Position numbers and translations under genes: made by a program
The notes under the pieces: generated by a model
Seen by the model: the letters and a program-made list of their open reading frames with translations, nothing else
Database searches by the model: none
Told to the model about the DNA's origin: nothing
Origin: Combretum micranthum
Taxonomy: Eukaryota > Streptophyta > Magnoliopsida > Myrtales > Combretaceae
Assembly (NCBI GenBank): GCA_024138025.1
Contig: JAMXBD010000095.1
Span: forward strand, 248,001 to 312,000
Direction of reading: 5' to 3'
DNA: 64,000 bases
In this document: piece after piece, positions 47,474 to 58,920 of the stretch
Layout of the letters: each line of letters opens with the position of its first letter
Numbering within the stretch: position 1 is the stretch's first letter

Positions 47474-48640
47474 ATGGCTGAAGGCACACGTGAATTCAAG
47501 AGAATGGAGGAGACCATGAAAAACTTGCTGAAGGAGCAAAATGATAAACAGGAGAATTGGATTAAACTCTTCTGAGACCCTGCAACAACAGCAAACAGCA
47601 TTAGAACAACAGTCTAAGGTAATTGACGAACTCAAACCTCAGTTGAAAGGAAAAAACACAGAAGTGGGAATATCACTTAGTATTCCTAAGGGTAATGACA
47701 CAACTAAGGAGGTAGTAAGAGTGTCTGATAGTGGTACGCTGGATCAGTGTGGTGGTAGCAACTATCAACTACCTTTGCGTAGTACTAAAATTGAATTCCC
47801 TACCTTTAATGTGACAACATCAAGAGCTGGATAGTGAAGGCTGAGCAATTTTTCATGTTGGATGATACACCAAGTCACCTCAAGGCTAAAGTGGCTATCA
47901 TGCACTTGGATGATAAGCCTTATGATTGGTATGTTGCTTACTCTAAACTAAGAACAGATACCAATCCAATTACATGGGAAGAGCTTACTCAGGCGTTGCA
48001 AGCACGGTTCAATGAGAGAGCCTATGAGGATCCAATGGCCGAACTCAAGGAGCTGCAGCAAACAGGTTCATTACAAGAATATCTAGACCAGTTCATACAC
48101 TTATCCGCTCAAAACCAACTCACAGAACCCCAATTAATAAGCTGCTTTCTCAGTGGCTTAAAACCAGAAATACAGTTTCCTATTCGAATGTTTCAACCCA
48201 ACACATTATCCCAAGCCTACACTTTGGCCAAACTTCAAGATGCTACCAACACAACCACTAAAACCCACCATAAACCCCAGAAAACCAATCCAACCAGCCA
48301 ATACCCCAAATATTCCACAACCATTCCTAACCATACCCTTCCATACAATAACCGAGCCTCTGCTCAGAATACCCTGCATCCAAACACTCAGAACCAAAAC
48401 CTTGTACACAACTCTAATGCTGCAAAGAATTTTAGGAGATTTTCTCCTGAAGAATTGGAGGAGAAAAGAAGGAAAAAACAGTGCTTCTGGTGCGATGAAG
48501 CTTTTGGTCCTGGCCATAGGTGTAAGAATAAAAGGCTGAATTTGTTGATAGTGGGTAAGGATGAAGAAGATGAGGAGAAGGGGTTAGGAGTGGAAGAAGT
48601 AGCAAGATTGGAAGAAGACTTGGCCTCTTTAACATTATGT
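47474..48640 (+). pseudogene. chromovirus gag, two frameshifts
   Basis: The ATG at 47474 gives MAEGTREFKRMEETMKNLL, 36 bases after the LTR. The frame shifts near 47567 and again near 47813. The second is explained by one missing G before GTGACAACATC. The core (from 47834) shows VKAEQFFMLDD, KPYDWYVAYSKL, ITWEELTQALQARFNERAYE and MAELKELQQTGSLQEYLDQF. It ends with a Pro/Asn/Thr-rich linker and the zinc knuckle CFWCDEAFGPGHRC (about 48482-48523). Gag assembles the particle and binds genomic RNA. Confidence 0.85.
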
Positions 48641-48988
48641 GCTATGGGGGATGATAGTAGTCTTGTGTCTCACAGTATGTGTGTTAAAGGATACTTTAAG
48701 AAGAAAAGACTGAGTATCTTGATTGACACTGGTAGCTCATCTAATTTTATTGATGAAGAATTAGCCAAGAGTTTGAACTATAATATGAAGTCAGTGGAAC
48801 CAATCACTGTCAGCTTGGCTAATGGGGTCAAAATCTACAGCTACTACATGGTTCCAAAATTCTATTGGAATATGGAAGGAGTAGAATTCAATTCTGAGTT
48901 CTTTGCACTTCCTCTAACAGCTTATGACCTCATTCTAGGGATGCCCTGGTTGGTCTCACTGGGAACAGTATAATGGAACTTCAAGATC
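48641..48988 (+). pseudogene. chromovirus protease
   Basis: Continues the gag frame. The active site LSILIDTGSSSNFIDEELAK lies at about 48711-48770 and is intact; the ILG-type motif YDLILGMPWLVSLG is near 48924-48965. A TAA at 48971-48973 interrupts the frame just before WNFKIMKMEF. It is most simply a CAA codon changed by one C-to-T transition, because the same frame continues into RT. Confidence 0.85.
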
Positions 48989-50655
48989 ATGAAGATGGAA
49001 TTTCAGTGGCAAGGAACAAATTGTATGCTACATGGGCATAATGAGGTGGTCACCCCTGTCACTGACCAGGTAATCTCATCTATGCTTTCTACTTATAGTC
49101 CTGCGCTTAATGTGCAATGTTGGGTTGTAAGTAACACCATGACTGTCAATGACCCTGTGGTTAAATCATTTGTTCATCCTGAATTGATTGAACTGTTGGA
49201 AGAATTTAATGACTTATTTGAGGAACCAACTTCCTTACCACCCAATAGGTCATGTAATCATAGGATCCACTTACAGGATGAGACCACTACTGTTAACTTG
49301 AGGCCATATCGTTATTCTTCCATACAAAAAACTGTCTTGGAAGACATGATTAAAGAGATGTTGTTAAGTGGAATCATTCGTCCTAGCCATAGTCCCTTTG
49401 CTTCACCAGTTGTTTTGGTTAAGAAGAAGGACAATACATGGCGCATGTGTGTAGACTATAGGGATCTTAATAAATTAACAGTGAAGGATAGATTTCCTAT
49501 TCCTATAGTTGAGGATTTGTTTGATGAATTGCATGGAGCAAGCTGTTTTAGTAAACTGGACCTAAGGTCAGGATATCACCAGATTTTAATGCATCCAAAT
49601 GATACCTACAAAACAGCCTTTAGGACTCATGATGGGCACTATGAGTTCCTTGTTATGCCCTTCGGACTCACCAATGCCCCTTCCACTTTTCAAGGTCTTT
49701 ATAACGACTTGTTTCGACCTTATTTAAGGAAGTTTGTTCTGGTATTTTTTGATGACATATTGGTTTACAGTTCGGATTTGGTTAAGCATAAGGAACATTT
49801 GAGAGTGGTGTTTGAAGTTTTGCGGGCTGAGGAGTTGTATCTTAAAAAAACCAAGTGTGCCTTTGGGGTAAATCAAATTGATTACCTTGGTCATATCATC
49901 TCTAAGCAAGGGGTTGCAACTGACCCTAAGAAAGTAGAGGCTATAGTCAATTGGCCTGCTCCTACCACTGTTAAGCAATTGAGAGGGTTCCTTGGGCTAG
50001 CTGGTTACTATAGAAGGTTTATACATGGCTTTGGAATCATAGCCAAACCACTTACGAATTTGCTTCGTAAGGATCAGTTTTGCTGGAATTTGGAAGCTCA
50101 GAATGCGTTTACTAAGTTAAAGGAGGCCATGGTGAAGTCACCTGTGCTATGTTTGCCAGATTATAGTCGAAAATTCACCATTGAAACAGATGCAAGTGGT
50201 GAAGGAATAGGAGCTGTATTAATGCAAGACAATCACCCAATTGCTTATATCAGCAAGACCCTTGCTCCTAAGCATAAGGGTATGTCTGTTTATGATAAGG
50301 AATTGCTAGCATTGGTATACGCCATTGATAAATGGCGTCACTACTTATTGGGAAGACAGTTTGTGATAAGAACTGACCACCAGAGCCTCAAATACCTCTT
50401 GGAGCAACGATTGGTAACACCAAGTCAGCAAAAATGCTCACTAAATTATTGGGGTTGGACTACTTAATTGAGTTCAAAAGTGGGAAGACTAATAATGCAG
50501 CTGATGCCTTGTCCAGATGTGGAGGGACACAATTAAACCAGCTCTCGGTTCATGCCACAATTCCAGAACTAATGGAAGAAATCAAAGCTAGCTGGCATTT
50601 ACCTCATGGGTATAGCAAGATCATTTCACAATTAGAAGCAGGACAAGGCAAGTAA
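48989..50655 (+). pseudogene. chromovirus reverse transcriptase and RNase H
   Basis: An uninterrupted 492-codon frame (48989-50467) holds RT: GIIRPSHSPFASPVVLVKKK, WRMCVDYRDLNKLTVKDRFP, KLDLRSGYHQILMHPND, MPFGLTNAPSTFQ and the catalytic FFDDILVYS (about 49746-49772). RNase H follows with ETDASGEGIGAVLM, YDKELLALVYAIDKWRHYL and RTDHQSLKYLLEQ. A one-base deletion near 50432 shifts the end of RNase H into the frame 50434-50655 (LLGLDYLIEFKSGKTNNAAD). Catalytic residues are present in both domains. Confidence 0.9.
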
Positions 50656-51825
50656 ACATTTCAGCCTGGAGAATGGAATTCTAAGGAGAAAAGGGAGAAT
50701 AGTTGTGGGGCCATCTGAGGAATTAAGAAGAAAACTCTTGAACTTGTATCATGGGGCACTAGGAGGTCATTCAGGGTCACAGGCAACTTATAAAAGGATT
50801 GCTTCGGTTTTTTACTGGTCTAAGTTGGAAAGAATAGTCAGACATTTTGTAAGATGTTGTGACATTTGCCAAAAATACAAGTTTGAGAATGTAGCTTCAC
50901 CTGGGTTGTTGCAACCCTTGCCAATTCCCAATGAATGTTGGCAAGACATAACTATGGACTTCATTGAGGGACTTCCTAAGTCTAATGGAAAGGATGTCAT
51001 TCTGGTTGTGGTAGATCGATTGAGCAAATATGCTCATTTTTTGACTCTATCCCATCCTTACACAGCATTGCAGGTGGCACAGCTATATTTGGAACATGTA
51101 TACAAATTACATGGAATGCCCGAAACAATTACCAGTGACAGAGACCCAATTTTTGTCAGTTCGTTTTGGAAGGAATTCCTAAGCTTACAAGGAATAACTC
51201 TCAATCTATCTACTTCATACCATCCTCAAACTGATGGTCAGTCTGAGGTGGTGAACAAGTGTTTGGCACCTATCTGAGATGCATGACAGGAGAATTTCCC
51301 AACAGATGGAGTCATTTCATTCCCCTAGCTGAGTGGTGGTATAATACTAATTACCACACCAGTTCTAAGTATACCCCATTCCAGATCCTCTATGGATACC
51401 CGCCCCGTTGCATTTGCCCTACATTCCTAAGGATGCTCGCAACACTATGGTGGACTCTATGCTCAGTACACGTGAGGAAATGCTGAAGATGTTAAAATTC
51501 CATCTCAAACGAGCTCAAAACAGGATGAAACTCGCTTGTGACAGAAGGAGGAGTGAACGTAATTTCAAATTGGGGATTGGGTCTTGTTAAAATTACAACC
51601 ATACAAGCAGAAATCACTCAAGCATGCAAATAAACAGAAGCTAGCACAGAAATATTACGGACCCTACAAGGTTATAGATAAAGTTGGGTTAGTGGCTTAC
51701 AAGCTTGATCTTCCTCCTGAGGCTGCTGTCCACCACACCTATCACGTCTCTCAACTGAAACCCTACCACGGGCCACCACCAGCAAGACGCCTCCACTCCC
51801 TGAAACACAAGAAGATCAGTTGTTA
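50656..51825 (+). pseudogene. chromovirus integrase, several frameshifts
   Basis: The HHCC part reads YHGALGGHSGSQATYKRI and CCDICQKYK (about 50748-50880). The core has Asp in WQDITMDFIEGLPKSN, Asp in TITSDRDPIFVSSFW (about 51130) and Glu in QTDGQSEVVNK (about 51236-51260). Shifts follow near 51266, 51404 and 51571. The C-terminal part includes LKHANKQKLAQKYYGPYKV and HHTYHVSQLKPYHG (51600-51775), the GPY-type module. All catalytic residues are visible but in different frames. Confidence 0.9.
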
Positions 51826-52001
51826 GAACCAAGAGCTATCTTAGATCGCAAAATGGTTAAAAGGAAAAACAAAGCGAGACGATGTTACTCATCTCTTGGA
51901 AGGATCTATCTCCAACGGAGGCTACTTGGGAGTTCTTCAGCGAGTTGCAGCTTCGATTTCCCAATTGCCCCTTGTGGACAAGGATCTCGAAGGAGAGGGA
52001 T
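51820..52001 (+). pseudogene. chromodomain remnant at the end of pol
   Basis: LEPRAILDRKMVKRKNKA (51823-51876) is the usual beginning of a plant chromovirus chromodomain. In another frame, ISWKDLSPTEATWE (about 51891-51932) gives the conserved W-K-P-x-E-A-T-W-E core. In a third frame DKDLEGEG (about 51975-52000) ends it. Two indels are therefore implied within 120 bases. In related elements this domain binds chromatin marks and steers integration. Confidence 0.75.
51989..52001 (+). promoter_or_regulatory. polypurine tract of the chromovirus
   Basis: GAAGGAGAGGGAT directly abuts the 3' LTR. It overlaps the coding sequence of the end of pol, which is compact but not rare in short chromoviruses. 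Confidence 0.7.
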
Positions 52002-52257
52002 TGCAACCGGGTCAGCCCAGTTGGAGGTTGAAGACAATGGATTCCTAGGGTTTGCGAAAAGAAACGACCAGAAGGAACAGAAGGAAGTGAAAGACAAAGA
52101 CAGCCAGATAGTACTTCGTGCAGAAAGTGATAAGGAAGACTCAGCTAAAAGTAATTCAAGTGATAAGGCTGGGCTGGGCTTAAAAGTTGTTCTGGGCCAG
52201 CAGGAGGAAATGGCAACCGAGGAAAAGGCTTTGGTCAATTTCGGCCTGCCCAATTAA
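52002..52257 (+). CDS. LTR-encoded acidic/basic tail, possible C-terminal extension of pol
   Basis: The frame that begins the chromodomain (51820) stays open through the LTR boundary to TAA at 52255-52257. The LTR-encoded part has about 84 residues: VEDNGFLGFAKRNDQKEQKE, VKDKDSQIVLRAESDKEDSA, and a C-terminus ALVNFGLPN. It is hydrophilic with no domain I know. The 5' LTR copy (46876-47131) has the same length and only two base changes, giving D/N and T/I differences. The exact frame that entered this tail in the ancestor is uncertain because the chromodomain is frameshifted. Confidence 0.4.
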
Positions 52258-52554
52258 ACTTAGCCTTCTTTAATAAGCAGTAGAATTATAGCTGTAAGAT
52301 TGTTGTTACAACGGTTTTGACGTGGACAGTGTTGCACATGTACCACAGATTTTATTCCTTTTTCTGTTATAGGAGCAATATATCTCTCTTAGCTGTTATA
52401 GAGGCAATTATGCCTATAAATTACAAGGTGCAACCTATAAACAATACAAAAACATTCTGCTCCAATACTTGCATTCGAGTATTATTTTAATTCATTGCTT
52501 GCATCCAAGCTGTTATCTGTATTCGGATAATCTATATCATTCTTCCGCATTGCA
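52002..52554 (+). repeat. 3' LTR of the chromovirus
   Basis: Starts TGCAACCGGGTCAGCC and ends CTTCCGCATTGCA. Compared with the 5' LTR it lacks 11 bases in the AACAATAAGAAAACAATAC stretch and has small AT-rich indels. All indels lie outside the 256-base open frame. Confidence 0.9.
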
Positions 52555-52559
52555 TCGAA

Positions 52560-52899
52560 TTTGAACAATACGTTACCTTAATGTGTGGATTCAATGGCAA
52601 GAGTCATTTTGAATTTGTTAAAGCAAAGTTTTGACCGAGATCTTGAATTGGAAAAGAAAAAAACATTGCAATTGGTTAAATTTAAATCAATTACCATTGA
52701 TAAAGTTAAGGTCTTGTTTTGTAATGTTGTTGGCGTTGACGTGTGCTATTCTTGGCGGTTGATTTTATGGCATCGATTGTACCTATGGAGTTTATTGGAC
52801 AAAAGGGATGACTAAGTGGTTAATCCCACAAGGAAAGGGTAAGTCTAGGAAGTTCTCGTGAAAGAAATTAGGCTTCCTCTATAGATCTCTACTTTTTTT
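52560..52899. other. spacer, no supported gene
   Basis: A 76-codon frame (52585-52815) starts MDSMARVILNLLKQSFDRDL, but it has no recognisable domain and codes across a decayed repeat context. I leave it uncalled. Confidence 0.3.
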
Positions 52900-53254
52900 T
52901 TATTTGTCTTTTTAATTTCCAGTGAAGAAGAAGAAAGAGAAAAAGAAGGAATGTGTGTAGGTGTGGGTGTGGGGGTTGGGGGAGGTGAAAAAAAAAAAAA
53001 GAGGAGATATATATGCCATTAGGAGAGAGAAAGTATTTTTTAAGAGAGATAATTGTCCACGTTAGCATCTCGCTAGAAAATTGGTCAGATTCCAACCAAA
53101 GTTACAATAAGTGAAAGATTTATAAAATTTATGTATGTTTTGTGGGCAAAAAAAATTGTTTATATATAATTTCATTATATTTAAAAAATTCAGATACCAT
53201 CAATAAAACTTACCTGGAGAGGAGTGGGTGAAAGGTAGGTTTGGTGGGGTTTTG
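52900..53254 (-). repeat. right arm of the inverted repeat around the chromovirus
   Basis: The reverse complement matches 46240-46560 (see that entry). Removing the chromovirus leaves a unit of about 1.3 kb with inverted arms of about 230-300 bases. A flanking duplication was not found. Confidence 0.6.
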
Positions 53255-54699
53255 GGTCTATGTGTAATGTTTATCTTATTTGATGGTGTCATTTTTCTTT
53301 AGTTGTCTTCAAAAAGAATAAATAAGGCAGCAGGGAAGAAAAGGAAGGGGAAAAAGAGTAGAATGGAAATAAATAAGGGAGAAAAAGACCAAACTAAAAT
53401 TGGGTTGATAATATGTGGTTTTAAGTACTGCATATATTTATTTTATTTTTATGTAGATTATATATTCAAATCTATTGAAAAGGTACACCGTGTATTATCT
53501 TTATTTAAGACACATTAAATAGTATAAATATGATTTTCGTCAACCTCTTATATGGTGTGATGTATATTATTATTAACATAGATTTAGTTGTTGTGACATG
53601 GGATCTTATGTCTCCGCGAATTTTAATATTCTTAAGAAAATAAAATCAACATCCTATAGCCCATTTCCTAAATTATTTAGCAATTATGGAGAAATTTTTT
53701 GAGTGTACTTATATTTTCTTGGACAATAAGTTATGATATAATGATGATTTAATCAAACCAAACAGAAACCTAATAATTTGGAAAAAAAAAAAAAAGCCTA
53801 AATCGAACAGTACAATTTTGCTCAGGATATAATTATATAATAAATTAATAGATGATACAATTTGAGTAATTGAATATGGTGAGACACCTCATACATAAGG
53901 CTAATAGATTTGTCAAACTTAAAGTTTAACTACAGTGTCTCTCTAATATATATTGAAAAAAAAAAAAAAGAGGTATTTGAATTTTGTGAAAAATTAAATT
54001 AGCTACTTGAACTTTTTCGTGCTCATAATTATTATCCCAACTTTTAATGGCAGTGTTAATCGAGTACAAGTTGTGAACACAAAAAATTCAATTGATATCA
54101 AAATTAAACTTTTAAAAATTCAGGTACTAATTGTGAGCACAAAAAATTCAATTGGTATTAAAATTGAACTTTTAAAAGTTTAAGTACGAAAATTGTTTTT
54201 TTAACGAAAGTTTGGGTTCTAATTTGGATTTTAGCCAATAATATATGAATTTTTACAAATTATCTAATTAATCAATTTAGTACTTGAAAAAAACTTTTTG
54301 TATACGTTAACAGAACCCTTGTCAAATCGATTCATACCATTATCTAATGTAGAGTTTTTCAACTAATATATTGAAGGTATTATTGATGTACATAAAAGAT
54401 TTTTTTATATACTAAATTAAAAAAATTAAAAAAGTAATGTATTTAATTTATATTTTATCAAATTTAAATATAATTTGATAGATTTAAAAAATAATACCTC
54501 TATTTTACTATTAAGCACTCGTCCAATGTATTCAAATTCGGAATTTGTAAATTTTGCACGGATTTATAAAACACGCAGCTTGTGGGTCATCTAATATGAC
54601 AATTATGATTTATATTAAGCAAAACATTAGACCAAATGAAAACCATTTAGGAAGGAAATATTTGTTTAATATTGAACTAAATAGACATTATAACAATTG
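53255..54699. other. AT-rich spacer with a short tandem duplication
   Basis: No gene is seen. At about 54068-54190 two adjacent units of about 64 bases share GTGAACACAAAAAATTCAAT / GTGAGCACAAAAAATTCAAT and AACTTTTAAAA words. A-runs occur at 53779-53793 and 53956-53970. Confidence 0.5.
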
Positions 54700-55668
54700 A
54701 ATAATTTTTTGGCCAAAAAAACAATTGAAATTCCTTCCTGTTCTGCTCCCACATCACTATCAGCACATGTCGTGATATGCGTACCTGACATGGTGACATT
54801 AAGCCATTAAGGGTAAATCAACAGACATTAAAAAATAAAAAAATTATTAAAGTAAGTTATGAAACAAAGATTTTTATATTATTTTAATATCTTATTTTTA
54901 TTAACTTTTTATTTATCAAATATGATTTTATTTAAATAAATTAAATATATATAATATAGATGCAGATGAAATATAGATAAGACACTGATGAAAATAAAAT
55001 AAATCAAACATACCTAAAATCTTCTTTTTATTTTTTTTTTCCATTTTCGAAAATCATGCCGATGGAGAGAAGAACCTATGATTATCTTTTCAGGAAATTT
55101 CCAAACGAACAATTTCAACGAAATCTTTCAATTTCTTATTTTACTATGTTCAACTCTATGTATTCCTCTATCCGTAGAGTACATTGAATCTAAGTTGCCC
55201 GAGCAAGGATCCTTTTGCCAATAAAAGAATGCCTTTTCTAGGGTGGGTCTTTCTTTATATACCTGAGGATTTTTTTTAGTTCATCATAATGTCACTTCTG
55301 TTCTGCAGAGATAGCATAACATACATTGACAACCAATCCCACCAGAAGACATGTTAGTAGGACGAATGATAGTAAGATAGATGAAACTCCCAAATCATGT
55401 TGATGTAAGTAGATTAAAAAATTGATATAAATTTATTAAAGTAAAAGAAATATTTATTACCCTCTCATTTATATTTATATAAATAAATCATATGTCTTGT
55501 CGGATCGGTGTCATCCAACCTGGTGAACCTTGTTTTCCTGAATAACATATATATTGTCTTTATCGAAAAGGTCTCTGTCATTGTCTTAGGTGCAATGAAT
55601 ATCGTACGTTGTGTGAATGAATATTCAAATTGCAGCTGTATGTTATGTGCACAACTCTACCACCTATA
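54700..55668 (+). repeat. duplicated segment, copy 1
   Basis: Matches 56270-56927. The first block, AATTTTTTGGCCAAAAAAAC to about 55045, includes TCAGCACATGTCGTGATATG. The last block, about 55385-55668, includes GTGTCATCCAACCTGGTGAA and GCAATGAATATCGTACGTTG. A middle stretch of about 330 bases (55050-55385) is present only in this copy. Confidence 0.8.
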
Positions 55669-56269
55669 TGGGAGGAAAGGGATGATCTTCGATTGTGGAT
55701 AAGGGTTTTCAAATGGAGAAGGCATGAGCTAGGTTTGCGATGGTCAAGATGAAGGAAAGAAAACCTAGGGATAAAGATGAGGATCTGACAAGATGCGAAG
55801 TGTTGAGTTTGATCTGAAGTCCAAAGGAAGTTTAAACAAAAATACCAGGATGCTGAATTGGTGGATGGGTCCTGGACCAAGTCCGAATATGTGGATCAAA
55901 ACCCACTAAGCCTGGGCTTTATTCTTGTTTAACAATTAACCCACATAGCTGTCATATTGTTTTACAATTCTTCTTGTATTACAACAGAAAGATGAGAACG
56001 TTAAAAAACAATGTACTAGCTAACAAACTTTGTCGAACTGGAAATATTTCCATCGGTTGGGAATATTCTGTAGGACAATCTGTTATCATGAAAAGCTCGT
56101 GTATTACATTTATATATTATACGGGAGCTGTAATCAAAGGATACAGAAAAACATTCTATTTTACTATTGTGTTGAATAGCTTGTACTCGAGCTGTTAATT
56201 CCTATTTTCCCTTCACAATTTCTCTAAGAATCATCTGTATTCCGATAATTCTGTCCTTCCCTTGTTGCA
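55669..56269 (+). repeat. LTR-like segment resembling the chromovirus LTR
   Basis: Ends ATTCCGATAATTCTGTCCTT and then CCCTTGTTGCA, close in design to the chromovirus LTR end (ATTCGGATAATCTGTATC, then CTTCCGCATTGCA). Other echoes are TACAGAAAAACATTCTA and AGCTGTTA words, and a GGGCTTTATT region after an apparently coding-like start. Similarity is moderate and by eye. It could be a diverged solo LTR or a truncated end of a related element. The left border is undefined. Confidence 0.4.
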
Positions 56270-56927
56270 AATTTTTTGGCCAAAAAAAAAATTGAATAAC
56301 CCTTCCAGTTCTGCTCCCACATCACCATCAGCACATGTCGTGATATGAGAACCTGACATGATGAGATTAAGGGTGAATCAACAGAAATTAAAAAAAAAAA
56401 ATTATTAAAGTAAGTTATGGAACGAAGTTTTTTATATTATTTTGATATTTTATTTTTATTAATTTTTTATTTATTAAATATAGATTTATTTAAATAAATT
56501 AAATATAGATAAGATATATATAAAATATAGATACGGATGAAATATAAATAAGATATTGATGAAAATAAGATAATTCAAACATACCTAAAATCTTCCTTTT
56601 ATTTTTTTTCTCATTTACAAAAATCATGGAAAATCATGTTGATGTAAGTAGATTACAAAAATTGATATGAATTTATTAAAGTAAAAGAAATATTTATTAC
56701 CCTCTCATTTAAATATATTATATTTATATATATAAATAAATCATCTGTCTTGTCGCATCGGTGTCATCCAACCTGGTGAACCTTGTTTTCCTGAATAACA
56801 TATATATTTGTCTTTATCGAAAAGGTCTCTGTTTTACTCTTTGGTGCAATGAATATCGTACGTTGTGTGAATGAATATTCAAATTGCAGCTGTATGTTAT
56901 GTGCACAACTCTACTACCTATTTGGAT
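56270..56927 (+). repeat. duplicated segment, copy 2 (shorter)
   Basis: Starts AATTTTTTGGCCAAAAAAA directly after the LTR-like segment and ends where similarity to copy 1 stops, at CTACCTAT. The middle 330 bases of copy 1 are missing. The junction lies at a repeated AAATCATG word (about 56625-56640), suggesting a deletion through short homology. Confidence 0.8.
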
Positions 56928-57589
56928 CACATAGGATTTTTATTTATAAATTATTCCTTTTCTTTTCCAACATATCACAATTCACATTGGATATTTGGAA
57001 AGGAGCAACGATACATATCCCGAAGATTTTCAACCAACGCAACCCTATTTTCAACTTTTGCATGCACCAAACTATTCTCAAAATATAAATATATACACAC
57101 AGAATTAAATCATACGTGTATACCATTCTTTTATAAATAAAAAATTGTATTAAAGTTAAATATGTTTATAACTAAAAGAAAATTTACTTTATTTTTTCTT
57201 TTTTCCCTCATGATGATGACATGTCAAAAGACAAAAAGAAAATGATTCTTAAATATTATGCATATACAACATTATTGACACACATCAGCTGTTTTTCATA
57301 CATATACATAAGATAATTTTTTTAACTTATAGCATCTTATAAAAAAAATATTTTTTTGAATAAAATTTTAAGTGGTATAACATCACACGGGATGAACAGC
57401 TCATCTACATAGGCTCTCAATGTGGCATAAATTGCCATAAAATTAAACAATAATTAGACATATTAAACCCCGCTGAAAAAATAAAATCTAAAAAGATTGG
57501 AATTCATAATATAGACAAAAAAAGGCTTTGAAATGCATATAGGAGAATTGTTAATTACAAGTAATTAGGAGATGTAATAGTACACACAG
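56928..57589. other. AT-rich spacer, no gene seen
   Basis: Nothing supported beyond short AT-rich runs. Confidence 0.5.
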
Positions 57590-58920
57590 AAGTCCTGTAT
57601 TTATCATAAGAAAACATAATGAGATGAGAATGGTAAGAATAGAATGGTCATATACTATATGAAGTTAAATAACAATACAAAAACATATGCATATGATATC
57701 CAAATCAGAACAAATTGGTTAAACAGGATCAAAATAGTAAAACTTAATAAATTTGACTGTAAATCTGGAATTTGACTAGTAAGATTGTATGAAGAATTAA
57801 TTTCTTAGAAGGATTTCACTTATCCTCTTGGACATTTTGAATAGCTAGTAATGTCAGAGAAAAGTGCATAATATCTTTTCTCAATATGAATTTGTAAGTG
57901 TATATATAGATATTAGTACATTAAAAAAAGAAGAAGAAGACACTTCACATTTTAAAATAGTTTTATCAGAGTTTCTTAGACATGTTTGGTAATCAGTAGT
58001 AAAAAGGCACAGTTTTATGGATATTATGTTGAATTTTTAGGTGTAGAAATTGGTAATGGTAAAATAAAACTACAGCCACATATTTTCAAAAAAAAAAAAA
58101 GAATTTGAGGAAATTTTTGATCAAAAATATTACAACAATTTTTAGGATTAGTTAAGTATGTTAGACTTTTAAAAAGAAAAAAAAATGAAGGTATGCTAAA
58201 CAGCTATATCAGAAAGTAAGTAACTTTAAATCTTTAGACAAAGAAGAACTCAAACAGGCTAAAAAGATTGAAGATTTACTAAGAAGTTTACCAAACCCAA
58301 GACTACCCTTAGACAGATTATTTAAGAGACAATGTCAAAAATAGTATATAAACTTTTACCCAAAAAATAAGTTTGTAAAAACTTTATTCTTTTATTGAGA
58401 TTGTCAAAACTAAACTTCAAATATGAAAAACATCCACGAAAAATTTGTTTATGTATTAAATTGTTCAAAATAAAATATTAGGTAATTAAACACTTTATAA
58501 AGTTTAGATATCATTTTTACCATTAACTTATTATTTAATAATAGAAATAGATGGACGTGAAGAAGATTGGGGACCAGTCTAAAAAAAATAAAAAACCACA
58601 TAAATACTCCTCAAGAAAGAAGAAGTAACATGTTGATATAGTAGTGACAATTTTAAAGAAAAAGGTATAAAAAGTAGTATAGATATGTAAATTCTAGCTG
58701 TAATGTATTGGCTAAATAGTTTTTTATTATTTATTCATAAATAAGAATGAGATCTTAGTAAGGGCTAATAAAATTTTATAAGAATAAGAATAAAAACAAG
58801 TATGACACAAAAAAGATGGACAATTTGTAGAAACAACGGTAAATGGAGGATACAAAACAGAAATAGAACATATTAAAAGAAAAAAAAAGTTGCTCATTCC
58901 CCGAACAAATACATTAAAAA
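57590..58920 (+). pseudogene. endogenous pararetrovirus RT/RNase H fragment, heavily degraded
   Basis: Scattered plus-strand pieces follow the order of a Caulimoviridae polymerase. An IRKHNEM block lies at about 57605-57625 and an FDCKSG block near 57750. A polymerase-active-site region near 57900-57920 has the second Asp replaced (YIDI instead of Y-V-D-D). FLGVEIGNGKIKLQPHI follows at about 58038-58088, then QQFLGLVKYVR at 58137-58169. An RNase H start (EIDGREEDWGP) lies at about 58546-58580, and GGYKTEIEHIKRK at about 58846-58884. Many stops and shifts separate the pieces, so it is an old relic and not an expressible gene. The petuvirus/florendovirus-like assignment is inference. No coat or movement protein parts are seen nearby. 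Confidence 0.75.

Larger units (their letters stand above)
46876..52554 (+). mobile_element. chromovirus-type Ty3/Gypsy retrotransposon, decayed
   Basis: A 5.7-kb element with LTRs of 563 and 553 bp and a tRNA-Met primer site. It has gag with a zinc knuckle, protease, RT, RNase H, integrase and the remains of a chromodomain, which defines chromoviruses. Flanks are TCAAA (46871-46875) and TCGAA (52555-52559), a target duplication with one transition. LTRs differ by about 8 substitutions and 4 short indels. Short LTRs and overall size suit the Reina or Galadriel branch; that is inference. At least eight frame breaks and one nonsense change make it non-autonomous as written. Confidence 0.9.

Noticed and set aside
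55500..55570. A short peptide-like QPGEPCFPE present in both duplicated segments, faintly like a carbohydrate-binding X8 motif
   Set aside because: It is followed at once by a stop, the other cysteines and the HASYAFN-type core are missing, and both copies are the same duplication, so conservation means little.
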